Shown in pieces: positions 39,101-51,849 of a stretch of 64,000 nucleotides of DNA; position 1 is the first letter of the stretch, and each line of letters begins with the position of its first letter. Made by a program: the position numbers and the translations under genes. Source of the DNA: Myxococcales bacterium (GTDB lineage: Bacteria; Myxococcota_A; Polyangia; Haliangiales; Haliangiaceae); the NCBI GenBank assembly GCA_016706545.1, contig JADJJK010000006.1, positions 184,501 to 248,500 on the forward strand, read 5' to 3'. The notes under the pieces were generated by a model that worked only from the letters and a program-made list of their open reading frames with translations, did not search any database and had not been told where the DNA came from.

Positions 39101-40240
39101 GCCGAGCGAGTTCGCAAGATCGTCCTTGGCCTACGCAGCTTCAGCCGCACCGACGCAGAGCGCGCCTCGGTGGACGTCAACCAGATCGTCGAGCGCGCCA
39201 TCGCGCTCACCGGCAACGAGCTGCGCCACCGCGCCGTGGTCCGCGAAGAGCTGGCGACGGTGGGGCTCGTGCTCGGCGACGAGAGCCGCTTGACGCAGGT
39301 GGTCATCGCGTTGCTGGTCAACGCGGCGCAGGCCATCCCGGCTGGGAAGGCGGACACCAACACGGTCACGGTGCGCACCCGGCAAGAGCGCGACCACGTG
39401 ATCCTCGAGGTGCAGGACACCGGGGCGGGCATCCCGGCCAGCGTGTTGCCGCGCGTCTTCGATCCGTTCTTCACCACCAAGCCGGTGGGCGGTGGCGCGG
39501 GCCTGGGGCTCTCCATCTGCCACGGCATCGTCACCGGCCTCGGCGGTCAGATCGCGCTGGAGAGCCAGGAAGGGCACGGCGTGCTGGTGCGCGTGAGCCT
39601 GCCGCTCGCCCAGCCCGCGGCGCAGGTGGGGCAGGGTGCCTCGGCCGCAACCGGCGTCGCGGCCCAAGGAGGCGGCGACTGCGCCGACTCGGCGCAGCCG
39701 CGGTCGCTTGTGCAGGCGGTCGCGCAGCCCGCGTCATCCCCATCGGCCCCATCGGCGCCAGCCGCATCGGATCCTGCCGCGCCCGTTCCCCGTGCCGCGC
39801 CGCCGGCCCAGGGCTCCTCGCCAGTCAGCCTCCAGCAAGCGCCGCATCGGTCCGTGCTGATCGTGGACGATGATCCGATGGTCGGCCAGGTGCTGCGCCG
39901 CATGCTCGACCGCCAGGAGAGCGCCACGGAGGTCACCGTGGTCACCTCGGTGGCGGAGGCGCTCTCGGCGCTGCGCGGCGGTCGTCGGTACGACGCGATC
40001 GTCTCCGATGTCATGATGCCCAATCAGAGCGGCCTGGAGCTCTACGATCTGGTGCGGTCGTTTGATCAGCCGCAGGCGCAGCGGCTGATCTTCGTCACCG
40101 GCGGCGCGTTCACCTCGGAGTCGCAACGTCGGCTCGAGGAGCTCGGGCTGCCGTGCTTGACCAAGCCGGTGCGCGCCCAGGAGCTGCAGCGCGTCATCTC
40201 GGAGGTGGTGGCGGCGCCGTCGAAGCGAGCTCCTGCTTAG
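36179..40240 (+). CDS. Hybrid sensor histidine kinase with two-component propeller sensor and receiver domain
   Basis: 1353 residues. Order: signal peptide (1-27); a periplasmic beta-propeller of repeated WVGTDEGLYRFDG-type blades (about 45-640; for example DRVGQLWVGTDEGLYRF and DGSVWLGSSSGLSHVL); a Y_Y_Y-like domain (about 650-735); one transmembrane helix (about 748-770); a PAS domain (about 780-905); HisKA with His929 in ATGIAHEINNPLACVMGNL; an HATPase (RVFDPFFTTKPVGGGAGLGL); an Ala/Pro linker; and a C-terminal receiver with phospho-acceptor Asp1277 (DAIVSDVMMPNQSGLELYD). No DNA-binding output domain is present, so a separate regulator or phosphotransfer partner is expected. ATG 36179 is chosen for its signal peptide; the frame is open far upstream without family support. 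Confidence 0.92.
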   Translation: MALSHPRACVRLAWISALMLCAGPGQARSEPSASLGMLEGPGGVLPFRSFRAAEGLRNLVVTSLTQDRVGQLWVGTDEGLYRFDGERFVAYHVVDGLPSSHVSAVAAAPEGGVCAVGNGKVACGDGAGFLDATAAGLPGAPVNDLAAAGGQLWVATHDGLYLRRAGQPFAAVSDWARRNVSLVVADERGVLATDGYRLGLGDAAGQWTVFEPVPGLGHEDWIRAILRDADGAIWLRSPRRLWWLGVGSTRALEVSSPVTQSLESTAMALGPGNAVTLATERGLVVREAGAWRALGRAEGLPQVAVRALYRDRDGGLWMGANGLHQWLGRGLIERFDAEHGLPGESVWTIGRDRRGVLWVGTDRCLAERLAHGWRCVPGTEGFAIRTRVDLPDGGAFLGGVPAVLLHRDAAGVVRQVRDAVPTSVNQILDLELGTVGDLWMGTGTGLYHRAELSPGPWSLVPPPPGQERGWISSVVRNADAVWTAGRGGLAVWRSGGWSSFGKAQGLLDGRLSYLLAQRDGRMCAAYDEALGLICFRERAGQLSELQTLGEADGLATGLVYFLGEDAQRRLWIGTGAGVDVRSEQGSEPRMDHFTERDGLAGDDASANAFFADHDGSVWLGSSSGLSHVLAQHYRGPPEPPVVVIDQVRVGSRQRVLRVGESLRHRDHDVTVEFSAANLLGAGALELGVRMLPQAREWTQTRLGAEHYVSLPPGSYRFEVRARLGTGTWGPVAWRTITVLPAFWQTRWFQALLGLAVLALLTGGFAVRQRALLARQRRVHLAHAEANFRDLIEALPELVLVQRGEQIEYGNQVARKLLGVRAEAGWQPGLLERLHPSDRARAADLLVGRAPLLSGERAVGADGDTVEVRLRAADDTWRSVELTVQLVEMTGRAALLVIGRDITERKRLQGQVLVADRMFSLGTLATGIAHEINNPLACVMGNLAVVSDALAQEGLAIEGEERAELREALRDAYEGAERVRKIVLGLRSFSRTDAERASVDVNQIVERAIALTGNELRHRAVVREELATVGLVLGDESRLTQVVIALLVNAAQAIPAGKADTNTVTVRTRQERDHVILEVQDTGAGIPASVLPRVFDPFFTTKPVGGGAGLGLSICHGIVTGLGGQIALESQEGHGVLVRVSLPLAQPAAQVGQGASAATGVAAQGGGDCADSAQPRSLVQAVAQPASSPSAPSAPAASDPAAPVPRAAPPAQGSSPVSLQQAPHRSVLIVDDDPMVGQVLRRMLDRQESATEVTVVTSVAEALSALRGGRRYDAIVSDVMMPNQSGLELYDLVRSFDQPQAQRLIFVTGGAFTSESQRRLEELGLPCLTKPVRAQELQRVISEVVAAPSKRAPA

Positions 40241-40305
40241 TCAGCGTCGGTGCCGCCGGGCGACGCTCACCGGGAGTGAGCGCCGTCGGGCCAGCTCCCC
40301 TCCAG

Positions 40306-40340
40306 CCCCACTCCAGTCCCACTCCGGACCACTCCGGACC
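40306..40340. repeat. 10-11 bp tandem repeat after the hybrid kinase
   Basis: CCCCACTCCAG, TCCCACTCCGG and ACCACTCCGG follow one another in the 144-bp gap before the NTPase gene. Confidence 0.6.
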
Positions 40341-40384
40341 GGCCCTGGATCCCCTGTCAGACCCGCGTACTACATCTGCCGCCG

Positions 40385-41308
<924 letters not shown>

Positions 41309-41829
41309 CGAGCCCGGTGAGATCTCGACCTGTTCGCTGTGTCATGGCGTCTGGTTGCCTGCTCGCGCGATCTCGCAGTGGTTTGGCGACGACGACTGGC
41401 CGCGCGGCACCTCGATGTGGTGGCGCAGCAGAGCTGTGTGTCCGCGGTGCGCGCAGATCCCTGGAGGTGAGCCCCAGGTGATGCTGGTGCGCAACGTCGG
41501 CGGCGTGCTCATCGATCGCTGCGCTCGACACGGCGTGTGGCTGGACGCTGGTGAAGTCGGGCGTTTGGTCGCCGAGCCTGGCGTCGGCGATGCCGAAGTG
41601 CTTCAAGCGCTGCGCGCACGCATCGAAGTCGCGCCACGACCGGGCCACGCCGGAGCCGTGGGCGGCGCGGTGAGCGCCGCTGGCGATGATGAGCACCTCG
41701 CGCTCGAGCGCGAGGTCGCCGCGCTACAGGCCGAAGTGTACGCCAGGCGGCAGGAGCTGGCCGACCTCGAGCGCATGCTCGACAGCAAGCGCTCCTTGTT
41801 GGCGAATGATCCCGGCCAGGAGACCGTTT

Positions 41830-41849
41830 GACACCAGTCTCTTGGTGTC
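41830..41849 (+). terminator. Stem-loop at the end of the two-zinc-ribbon gene
   Basis: GACACCA (41830-41836), loop GTCTCT, TGGTGTC (41843-41849): a perfect 7-bp stem that begins within the stop codon. No U-tract follows, so termination is likely but unproven. Confidence 0.45.
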
Positions 41850-42197
41850 GGGTTGTCGGATGGATTCCGCGGTTTCCTGTGCGCCTTCCTGTGCGCCTGG
41901 CGGGGCCATGCACCTTGGCGGCGCCAACCTGGCCGCGGCGAGCTGTCGCGGCCGTCGCAGGTGTGCAGACGGTTTCACACCTCGCATGAGCATGTAACTA
42001 TTGCGGATTCGTCCAGCGGCGTGCGCGCTTCTTGCGCAACCCGCCGGGCTGCCCCTCGAGCGGGGAGCCATTCACGAAAAACCAGCAGGTTCGACTGCTT
42101 ATCTCGGGTTTCCAGCGCCGCAACTTAGGTGTAAGGTGCGCGCCCCAAGCCGTTCAGGCTCAGGTGAGCAGTACCGCAGGAGAACAAGGATCTTCGT
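41850..42197 (+). other. Intergenic region upstream of korA
   Basis: 348 bp. It holds a tandem duplication of the 12-mer TTCCTGTGCGCC (41874-41897). AT-richer stretches near 41980-42010 and 42070-42140 probably contain the korAB promoter; no pair of boxes is convincing. AGGAGAACAAGGAT just before ATG 42198 gives a ribosome site. Confidence 0.4.
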
Positions 42198-44078
<1,881 letters not shown>

Positions 44079-44113
44079 TCCCCTCCAGCGATCGCGATCC
44101 AAGGACCAATTCG

Positions 44114-45151
44114 ATGAGCGAAGCAGTCAAGATCAAGCTGAGCAAGAAAGACCTGGAGTCGGACCAGGACGTGCGCTGGTGCCCGGGCTGTGGCGACTAC
44201 GCCATCCTGGCCACCGTGCAACGCACCCTGGCCACGCTGAGCGTGCGGCGTGAGAACACCGTGTTCGTCTCCGGCATCGGCTGCTCCAGCCGCTTTCCGT
44301 ACTACATGAACACGTACGGCTTTCACACCATCCACGGCCGCGCGCCGGCGGTGGCGTCTGGCCTCAAGATCACGCGGCCGGACCTGGACGTGTGGGTCGT
44401 CACCGGCGACGGCGACGGCCTGTCGATCGGCGGCAACCACATGTTGCACGCGCTGCGCCGCAACATGGATCTGAAGATCCTGTTGTTCAACAATCAGATC
44501 TACGGCCTCACCAAGGGCCAGTACTCGCCGACCTCGGCGCTGGGCACGCGCGCGGCGTCCACGCCCACCGGCTCGGTGGACCACCCGGTGAACCCGATCT
44601 CGTTTGCGCTGGGCGCCGGCGCGACGTTCATCGCGAGGGCCGCTGACACCGACGCCAAGCTCATGGCCGCGGTGCTGGAGCAGGCGTATCGCCACAAGGG
44701 CGCCGTGTTCATCGAGCTGTTGCAGAACTGCCCGGTGTTCAATGACGGGGTCTGGGAGGCGGTCAAGGACGATCCGGCCGGCAAGCAGATCATCCTCGCC
44801 GAGGGCAAGCCGCTCCTGTTCGCGGGCGGCACCAAGGGCATCCGGCTGGGCGCGGGGATGGTGCCGGAGATCGTCGAAGTGGGCGAGGGGCCGGGCAAGG
44901 TGCCCCAGACGGACCTCTTGGTCCACAGCGAGCGCGGCTCGCGCAACTACGCGCACCTCCTGGCTGAGCTCGTCCACCCGGCGTTCCCCATGCCGATGGG
45001 CGTCCTCTATCGCGAGGACAAGCCGACCTACGACGGCCTGGCCAACGCGCAGATGGCAGAGGCGCGGCAGAAGCAAGGCCCGGGCGACCTGGAGAAGCTG
45101 ATGCTCTCCGGCATGGTGTGGGAAGTCGGCGCCGACGGCACCCGGCACTGA
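44114..45151 (+). CDS. korB: 2-oxoacid:acceptor oxidoreductase, subunit beta (TPP-binding)
   Basis: 345 residues. The thiamine-diphosphate domain carries VRWCPGCGDYAILATVQRTL, SGIGCSSRFPYYMNTYGFHT and the binding motif GDGDGLSIGGNHMLHALRRN followed by NNQIYGLTKGQYSPTS. CPGCGD and GCSS provide the usual cluster-associated Cys. It starts 35 bp after korA, with AAGGAC before ATG 44114, and is certainly cotranscribed. It forms the catalytic half of the enzyme with KorA. A run of GC-rich short repeats follows its stop. Confidence 0.94.
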   Translation: MSEAVKIKLSKKDLESDQDVRWCPGCGDYAILATVQRTLATLSVRRENTVFVSGIGCSSRFPYYMNTYGFHTIHGRAPAVASGLKITRPDLDVWVVTGDGDGLSIGGNHMLHALRRNMDLKILLFNNQIYGLTKGQYSPTSALGTRAASTPTGSVDHPVNPISFALGAGATFIARAADTDAKLMAAVLEQAYRHKGAVFIELLQNCPVFNDGVWEAVKDDPAGKQIILAEGKPLLFAGGTKGIRLGAGMVPEIVEVGEGPGKVPQTDLLVHSERGSRNYAHLLAELVHPAFPMPMGVLYREDKPTYDGLANAQMAEARQKQGPGDLEKLMLSGMVWEVGADGTRH

Positions 45152-45204
45152 AAAGACGTGATCGAGGACGTGGCCGCGCGGCGCGTGTGGGCCCCGTGTG
45201 GTCC

Positions 45205-45340
45205 TGCTCGGCGCGTTCGGGCTCGGGCCGCGCAGCTCCAACGAGGTCCAGCGCGTTCGGGTGAGTTCAGGCGAGTTCCAGCGCGTTCGGGCGCGGGCCG
45301 CGCGCAGTTCGGGCGAGTTCGGGCGACTTCCGGCGGCTGC
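45205..45340. repeat. Imperfect ~10-bp repeats after korB
   Basis: GCGCGTTCGGG occurs three times, interleaved with GAGTTC/GCGAGTTC units, over about 135 bp between korB and the SEC-C gene. The period is close to 10 bp but drifts. Confidence 0.55.
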
Positions 45341-45380
45341 GCTTGCAATTTTCCCCTCGACGGCGAAAATCCTCGGCCTG

Positions 45381-46004
45381 ATGGCCAGCTCAGTGGTATC
45401 GACCGAGGACGTTGAACGCACGATCGTCGCTTTCACCAAGCTCGATCGTCGCGGCGACAAGAAAGCGATGAACAAGCTGGCGGCGCGCTTGCAGCGCGAA
45501 CAGCCGTTCCTCTTGCAGTATGCCGCTCAGCTCCGCACGGAGCACGGGGACATGGTGGGCGAGGCCTCGGTGTTCTATGCCACGCTCATGTGGGCGATGT
45601 TCGATCGCGTGCGGGAGTCAACGCTGCCGCGGCTGTCGCAGCAGAACCTGGCCGACGCCGAGAAGGCGGTCACCGCCGCTCTCGCCGAGGTGCCCGGCCT
45701 CGATGACAAGCCTCCCTACGAGCGCATGTCCGAGGCGCTCTGGGCGACGCAGCCAAACGTCTACTCCAAGCTGCGCGATCTGCTGACCGAGGACGTCAAG
45801 GAGGACGCGATGACCGCCGAGACGTGCGGGCACATCGTCCGGCCAACCCAGGTGGTCATCGAGGCGTTTGACGCCGCGCTGACCGGCCGGCGCCCCGGCG
45901 AGCTGCAAGGCACCGTCGTGGCCACCGTCAAGGTGGGGCCCAACGAGCCTTGTCCCTGCGGCTCGGAGAAGAAGTACAAGAAGTGCCACGGCGCGCTGGC
46001 CTAG
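45381..46004 (+). CDS. SEC-C motif protein of unknown function
   Basis: 207 residues from ATG 45381 (MASSVVSTEDVERTIVAFTK). The body is helical (KLAARLQREQPFLLQYAAQL) and the C terminus has a SEC-C zinc motif, PNEPCPCGSEKKYKKCHG, as at the end of SecA. Such motifs bind zinc and, in SecA, SecB or ribosomes. The middle domain is unrecognised. An open frame upstream of the ATG consists of repeat DNA and is not believed coding. Confidence 0.78.
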   Translation: MASSVVSTEDVERTIVAFTKLDRRGDKKAMNKLAARLQREQPFLLQYAAQLRTEHGDMVGEASVFYATLMWAMFDRVRESTLPRLSQQNLADAEKAVTAALAEVPGLDDKPPYERMSEALWATQPNVYSKLRDLLTEDVKEDAMTAETCGHIVRPTQVVIEAFDAALTGRRPGELQGTVVATVKVGPNEPCPCGSEKKYKKCHGALA

Positions 46005-46010
46005 CCAGCG

Positions 46011-46040
46011 GAAGGTCAGCAGAGGTCAGCGGAGTTCAGC
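46011..46040. repeat. 10-bp tandem repeat after the SEC-C gene
   Basis: GAAGGTCAGC, AGAGGTCAGC and GGAGTTCAGC follow directly, starting 6 bp after the stop codon. Confidence 0.7.
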
Positions 46041-46098
46041 GGAAAAGGGCGCGCCTCGCGCAGCCAAGCACGGCGTTGGCTGCGGTACCCTCCTGCAG

Positions 46099-46641
46099 AT
46101 GGTCCCTGGCTTCTCTGCAAGGCGCGCGGCGCTCGTCTCTGGAGTGCTGCTGACGCTCCTCGCGTGTACCGAAGATGGCGGGGAGGCCACCGACCCTCAT
46201 GACGAGGCGCTGTGCAAGGTCCCGGCGGCGTTCCCAAAGGTCGCCGCCGCCAGCGCCACCATCGGTGTGGCGGGCGGCGGTCACCCGACGCTCACCATCA
46301 CGCTCGACGCCGGGCCTCCGCGCGACACGCTATTTTTCAAGCTCATCTCGGGGGCCGGCGCCTTCGTGGGCGGCCTGCGCGCGGGGACCTTCGCCATCAG
46401 CGGGCCGGACGCCGGGTTCTCTTCGTGCGGCCTGTGCGTCAACGTGGTGGCTGACATCGTGGCTGGGCAGGGGCCCACCAAGTTCTATCAGGCGACCGCG
46501 GGCGAGGTCACGCTGACCAGCGTCACCGCGCCGTACGCTGGGTCGGTGGCGAACCTGGTGCTGGGAGAGGTGGACCTTCAAGGCACGGCGATCCCCGGGT
46601 GTAGCACCAAGGTGCCGTCCGTGACCTTCTCCAGCAACTGA
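46099..46641 (+). CDS. Predicted lipoprotein of unknown function
   Basis: 180 residues. The N terminus is a lipoprotein signal ending LLTLLACTED (lipobox LLAC). The mature part is a beta-rich domain (TLTITLDAGPPRDTLFFKLI, FSSCGLCVNVVADIVAGQGP, EVTLTSVTAPYAGSVANLVL) with a CxxC and further Cys. No known family is recognised, but similar small lipoproteins with this kind of CGLC motif occur in Myxococcota by my recollection. Its stop codon is the first triplet of an 11-bp tandem repeat. Confidence 0.65.
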   Translation: MVPGFSARRAALVSGVLLTLLACTEDGGEATDPHDEALCKVPAAFPKVAAASATIGVAGGGHPTLTITLDAGPPRDTLFFKLISGAGAFVGGLRAGTFAISGPDAGFSSCGLCVNVVADIVAGQGPTKFYQATAGEVTLTSVTAPYAGSVANLVLGEVDLQGTAIPGCSTKVPSVTFSSN

Positions 46642-46693
46642 CCGCTCGGTGACTGCTTGGCGACCGCTCGGTGACCGCTCGGTGGCCGCTGGC
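46639..46693. repeat. 11-bp tandem repeat starting at a stop codon
   Basis: Five consecutive 11-bp units: TGACCGCTCGG, TGACTGCTTGG, CGACCGCTCGG, TGACCGCTCGG and TGGCCGCTGGC. The first begins with the TGA of the lipoprotein gene; the array lies between two convergent genes. Confidence 0.8.
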
Positions 46694-46724
46694 GAGCCCG
46701 CGGCGCCCGATCAGGCCGGCCGCT

Positions 46725-48092
46725 TCAGAGCGCGCGCCGCGGCGAGACCACCGAGTTGGCGAGCAAGAGACCGCCGACGATCACCGTGGCCACCACGAAC
46801 ATGGCGAACATCGCGTCCACCCCGGACAGCGTGTTGCGCTCCAGGAGCGAGCTCATGCCGCGAAAGCCGATGCTGCCTGGCACCAGCAGGATGGCCGCGG
46901 GCACCAGCACCGCCTGCGACGGGCGGTCCAGCGCGCGCGCGTAGACGTTGGCGGACACCCCCAGCGCGAACGCGCCGAACAGCGTGCCCAGGTCATGTCC
47001 CAGCCAGTGCGCGCCGACGCGGCTGCCCAGCGTGCCAGCGAGGCACGCGAGCACGATCCAGCCGACGGTGCGCCAGCGGCTCTGCAGCAGCACCGAGACG
47101 CCAAGCGCGGCGGCCAGGAGCGAGATCCACACGGTCCACTCCGGCAGCGGCGCCGAGAGCTGCCGCGGGATCATCACGAGCTGCGCCGCCAGGCGCTCGC
47201 CGATGGCCACGCCCACCCCCAGCTCCAGGAGCACGATCACCGCGGCCAAGAGGCGCGCCGTGCCAGAGATCAGGCTGCCAGTGGCGAGCTCCGTCATCGC
47301 CACGGTCAACGACAGGCCGGGCAACAGCACGACCAGCGCCGCCACCGTCACCAGCGAGGCAGACAGGGAGTGCCACTGCGTGGCCGCCAGCGACGCCGCG
47401 AGCGCCGCGATCATGGCGGCGATGAGCTCGAACACCCTGGCCAGCGGGTGCGGCTCGCCGGGCGGTGGCCCGCCGTCTTGCGCGGCCATCCGACGAGACG
47501 GTCGCGCCCGGCGCGGCGCGCCCGGGCCGGGCCGCGCGGCGGCCACAGGGGGGCGCAGGCGGTTGGCCCACCGCGCCAGCAGGCCCAAGACCAGGCCGAT
47601 GGCGGCGGCGACCATCACGTCCGCGGGGCCGCCCCCGAAGAACACCGCCATGGCTCCCGAGGACACCGCCTGGGCCAAGGTCACCGCGCGCGCCGAGTAC
47701 GCCGGCGCCGCGGCGGTGATGGCGGCCAGCTCGGCGCGGCCCCGCGCCGGGGTCAGCTCGAGCCTTGCCACCTGGCCGGCCACCGCGTCCACCGCCTCCA
47801 GCTTGCCCATGTTGAGCTCGCTCGACTCCACCCGCATCATGCGCGTGCGCAGCTCGGCGGGGGCGCCGAAGCTGAGGATGATCGTCGTCGGGGTGGAGAA
47901 GACTTCGCACGACAGCCCGAGCCGGTCGCACACCACCTCGATCGCGTCTTCCAGGCGGTGCGCCGGCGTGCCGTAGCGGTGCAGCGCGCGCGAGAGCGCC
48001 AGCACGAAGCCGATCTCCTCGGTGGGCTCGGCGCTCGTCGACGAGCTGGCGCCAGCGCCTGGGCCGGCGAGCAGCAACGGATCCGTGAGCAT
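46725..48092 (-). CDS. ThrE-type threonine/serine exporter family protein
   Basis: 455 residues, a two-part exporter. The soluble N-terminal domain has the family pattern FVLALSRALHRYGTPAHRLE, then TPTTIILSFGAPAELRTRMM and NMGKLEAVDAVAGQVARLEL. It is followed by about ten transmembrane helices in two blocks (ThrE and the small ThrE_2 domain), with GPADVMVAAAIGLVLGLLAR in the first. It probably exports amino acids such as threonine or serine. ATG 48092 follows directly after the upstream gene's region. Confidence 0.88.
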   Translation of the reverse strand: MLTDPLLLAGPGAGASSSTSAEPTEEIGFVLALSRALHRYGTPAHRLEDAIEVVCDRLGLSCEVFSTPTTIILSFGAPAELRTRMMRVESSELNMGKLEAVDAVAGQVARLELTPARGRAELAAITAAAPAYSARAVTLAQAVSSGAMAVFFGGGPADVMVAAAIGLVLGLLARWANRLRPPVAAARPGPGAPRRARPSRRMAAQDGGPPPGEPHPLARVFELIAAMIAALAASLAATQWHSLSASLVTVAALVVLLPGLSLTVAMTELATGSLISGTARLLAAVIVLLELGVGVAIGERLAAQLVMIPRQLSAPLPEWTVWISLLAAALGVSVLLQSRWRTVGWIVLACLAGTLGSRVGAHWLGHDLGTLFGAFALGVSANVYARALDRPSQAVLVPAAILLVPGSIGFRGMSSLLERNTLSGVDAMFAMFVVATVIVGGLLLANSVVSPRRAL

Positions 48093-48158
48093 GCCTGTCG
48101 CTTAACACGTCGCGGGCGGACGTCCAGCTTCTGGCGTCGCCCGGCCAAGGCCGCGCGT

Positions 48159-49667
48159 TCAGCAGCCGCAATCGTTGAACGGGAACGACAGCGAGCGCAC
48201 CGAGGAATACCCCGAGGCGTCGCGCTTCATCACCGTGGACAGGGTGCTGAAGTCATCCGGGGTTCCGACGAGCTCGGCCACGCCGTCGCCCTCCAGATCG
48301 ACCACGAGCTGCACCGCGAGGTAGGCCTGGTTGTCGGAGGAGCGTAGCTCGAGCTTCCCCCCAACCTCCTCGAACACCGCGGTGAGCGCCCCGTAGAACT
48401 CGGCGCAGCCGGTGCCCTCCTTGGCGGAGACCACCACCAGCCGGTGGGTCCCATCGGTCATCACCTGGACCTTCGGCTGCGCGGACCACGCGCCCTTGCC
48501 GTCATAGGTGCCGGCGTACTCGCGCTGGATCGCCAGGTAGCCCGGCAGCTTGCGAAACGCGGCGAGGGCGGCTGCCTCCAGCGCGCTGGCCGCGCCGGCC
48601 GCGCCTGCCGCCGGGGCCGGCCGGTAGATCACCGCGGTGAGCTCGGCGTCGGTGACCAGCGCCGGCGCGCAGGCGCCCTCGATGGCCAGCTCGCCGGCCA
48701 GCACCGGGGGCGCGATGCGCAGCACGGCGCGAGCGCGCTGGAGCTGGGTCGCCGGCGGGGTCCCCTCGGCGCCGTCCCAGGCCTGCACCTCGCCGAAGTG
48801 CGGCGTGCCGCCGCCCAGCACGTGCAGCGCGCGAACCGTCGCGGGGCAGCGCTCACCGGTCGGCGAGTAGACCGCGAGTTGCCGCGCCTTCCACGCCGCC
48901 GGGGCCTTGCCCGCCTCTCGCATCGCAAAGAGCACCCCGCCGTCGCCGGGCAGCGGTCCGCGCAGGCCGCCGGTGGCCCAGGCGAGGTCGGCCGCTTCAT
49001 CGAGCACGACATAGGCCTTGCCGTCGATCTGCACGGGCAGCCACGTGCTGCCAGCGCTCGCTGGCAGCGCGCCAGCGAGCACCGAGCGCACCATCTCTTC
49101 GCGCGCGATGGTCAGGCCAGCGGCGCCGCGGGTCAACACCATGCGCTTGGGCCCTTCGTCGGAGAAGGTGCCCTGCTTGAAGGTCTGCACCAGCTCGATC
49201 GTGGGGGTCTGCGCGCTGCCGGAGATCTGCACATCGCGCGCGGCCACGGTCATCGGCCGCTTGAACATGCGCTCGCGATCAGCGAGCCAACCCTTGCGAT
49301 CGAAGCGCCAGGTGCGGGGGCCGACCCGCTTCACGCCCTCCATCTTCTCGGCGTAGAGCCCCTGGTACGCGGCGAAGTCGCCAGCGTTCTGCGCGGCGAG
49401 CCAGGCCGCCAGGAGCTTGTCCACTGCGGCCCGGTCGACCGGGGCCGCCTCGGCCCCGGCCGGCGGCTCGGCGGCGGTCGCCGCGGCGCCTGGGGCAGCA
49501 GCTGGGGTGCCGGGGGCGGGCGCGGCGGATGGGGTCTTGGACGGCTCCTCGCCAGCGGGAGCCGGTTCCTGGTTCTTCTTGGGTGTGCAGCTCGCGAGGG
49601 CGAGAGTGGCCGCGCTGACGGCGGCGGCGGCAGCGACGAAGACGACGGCAGATCTGGGCAGCAGCAT
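48159..49667 (-). CDS. Lipoprotein with NTF2-like domain
   Basis: 502 residues from ATG 49667 (MLLPRSAVVFVAAAAAVSAA). The signal ends at a lipobox ALASC. A Pro/Ala linker is followed by an NTF2/SnoaL-like domain (VDKLLAAWLAAQNAGDFAAY then YAEKMEGVKRVGPRTWRFDR), here probably non-enzymatic. The rest, about 330 residues, is unrecognised and ends SLSFPFNDCGC with three terminal Cys-region residues. It may be a periplasmic binding or scaffold protein. An in-frame start at 49751 would place the signal inside. Confidence 0.7.
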   Translation of the reverse strand: MLLPRSAVVFVAAAAAVSAATLALASCTPKKNQEPAPAGEEPSKTPSAAPAPGTPAAAPGAAATAAEPPAGAEAAPVDRAAVDKLLAAWLAAQNAGDFAAYQGLYAEKMEGVKRVGPRTWRFDRKGWLADRERMFKRPMTVAARDVQISGSAQTPTIELVQTFKQGTFSDEGPKRMVLTRGAAGLTIAREEMVRSVLAGALPASAGSTWLPVQIDGKAYVVLDEAADLAWATGGLRGPLPGDGGVLFAMREAGKAPAAWKARQLAVYSPTGERCPATVRALHVLGGGTPHFGEVQAWDGAEGTPPATQLQRARAVLRIAPPVLAGELAIEGACAPALVTDAELTAVIYRPAPAAGAAGAASALEAAALAAFRKLPGYLAIQREYAGTYDGKGAWSAQPKVQVMTDGTHRLVVVSAKEGTGCAEFYGALTAVFEEVGGKLELRSSDNQAYLAVQLVVDLEGDGVAELVGTPDDFSTLSTVMKRDASGYSSVRSLSFPFNDCGC

Positions 49668-50027
49668 GAAGGTCCCCTCCCGAGCTCGTGAGCGGCAGAG
49701 GATACCCGCTCGGTTCGTCTCGCGGGGGCGGTGTCCACCGCGCCGGGCCATGGCGTCTGGGGTGCCGAGGCTTGGCGCCGGGCGTTGACCCGGGGCGCCA
49801 AGCCTTGGCCCCGGGGCGCCGTCGTCGGTCGGCCGTCGTCGGCGTCGGGCGGCCGATCTCCCGGTTCGGGCCTCGACTGCAATGCCTTGTATTCATTCCG
49901 GTCGTGTGCTACCGAATCCGCTTGACCGCCGGTTGGCGAGTCGCCCCCATCCCCCATCCGCCCGCTCGGGACCCTCGCTCGCACCTCGCGGCTTGGTCCG
50001 CCCGACCAGGGCACCACGATTGAGCTT
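49668..50027. other. Divergent promoter region between the lipoprotein and RNase E/G genes
   Basis: 360 bp with no gene. It contains the long inverted repeat at 49764-49809 and a GTCGTCGG-rich stretch (49820-49855). AT-richer sequence near 49880-49920 may hold the RNase E/G promoter. ATG 50028 is preceded by GAGCTT, a weak ribosome site. Confidence 0.5.
49764..49809. repeat. Long perfect-stem inverted repeat in the RNase E/G leader
   Basis: AGGCTTGGCGCC (49768-49779) pairs exactly with GGCGCCAAGCCT (49794-49805); a G-U pair and three further pairs extend the stem to about 16 bp, and GGG/CCC inside the loop can pair too. It lies 220-260 bp upstream of the RNase E/G start and is not positioned as a terminator for either flanking gene, which diverge. 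Confidence 0.7.
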
Positions 50028-51734
<1,707 letters not shown>

Positions 51735-51811
51735 CGATCGTCACGTTTTGGGCCTGCGCGAAAAGTACGGCGAAACACGCGCCGCGGCGTAAGTTAGTGG
51801 CGACTGGTTGA

Positions 51812-51831
51812 GCCGCAGGCTATTCTGCGGC
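51812..51831 (+). terminator. Stem-loop between the RNase E/G and PEGA genes
   Basis: GCCGCAG (51812-51818), loop GCTATT, CTGCGGC (51825-51831), followed by CTTCTCC. A perfect 7-bp stem, 78 bp after the RNase stop and 18 bp before ATG 51850. It may terminate rng or sit in the leader of the PEGA gene. Confidence 0.4.
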
Positions 51832-51849
51832 CTTCTCCGGGGGAGCTAC

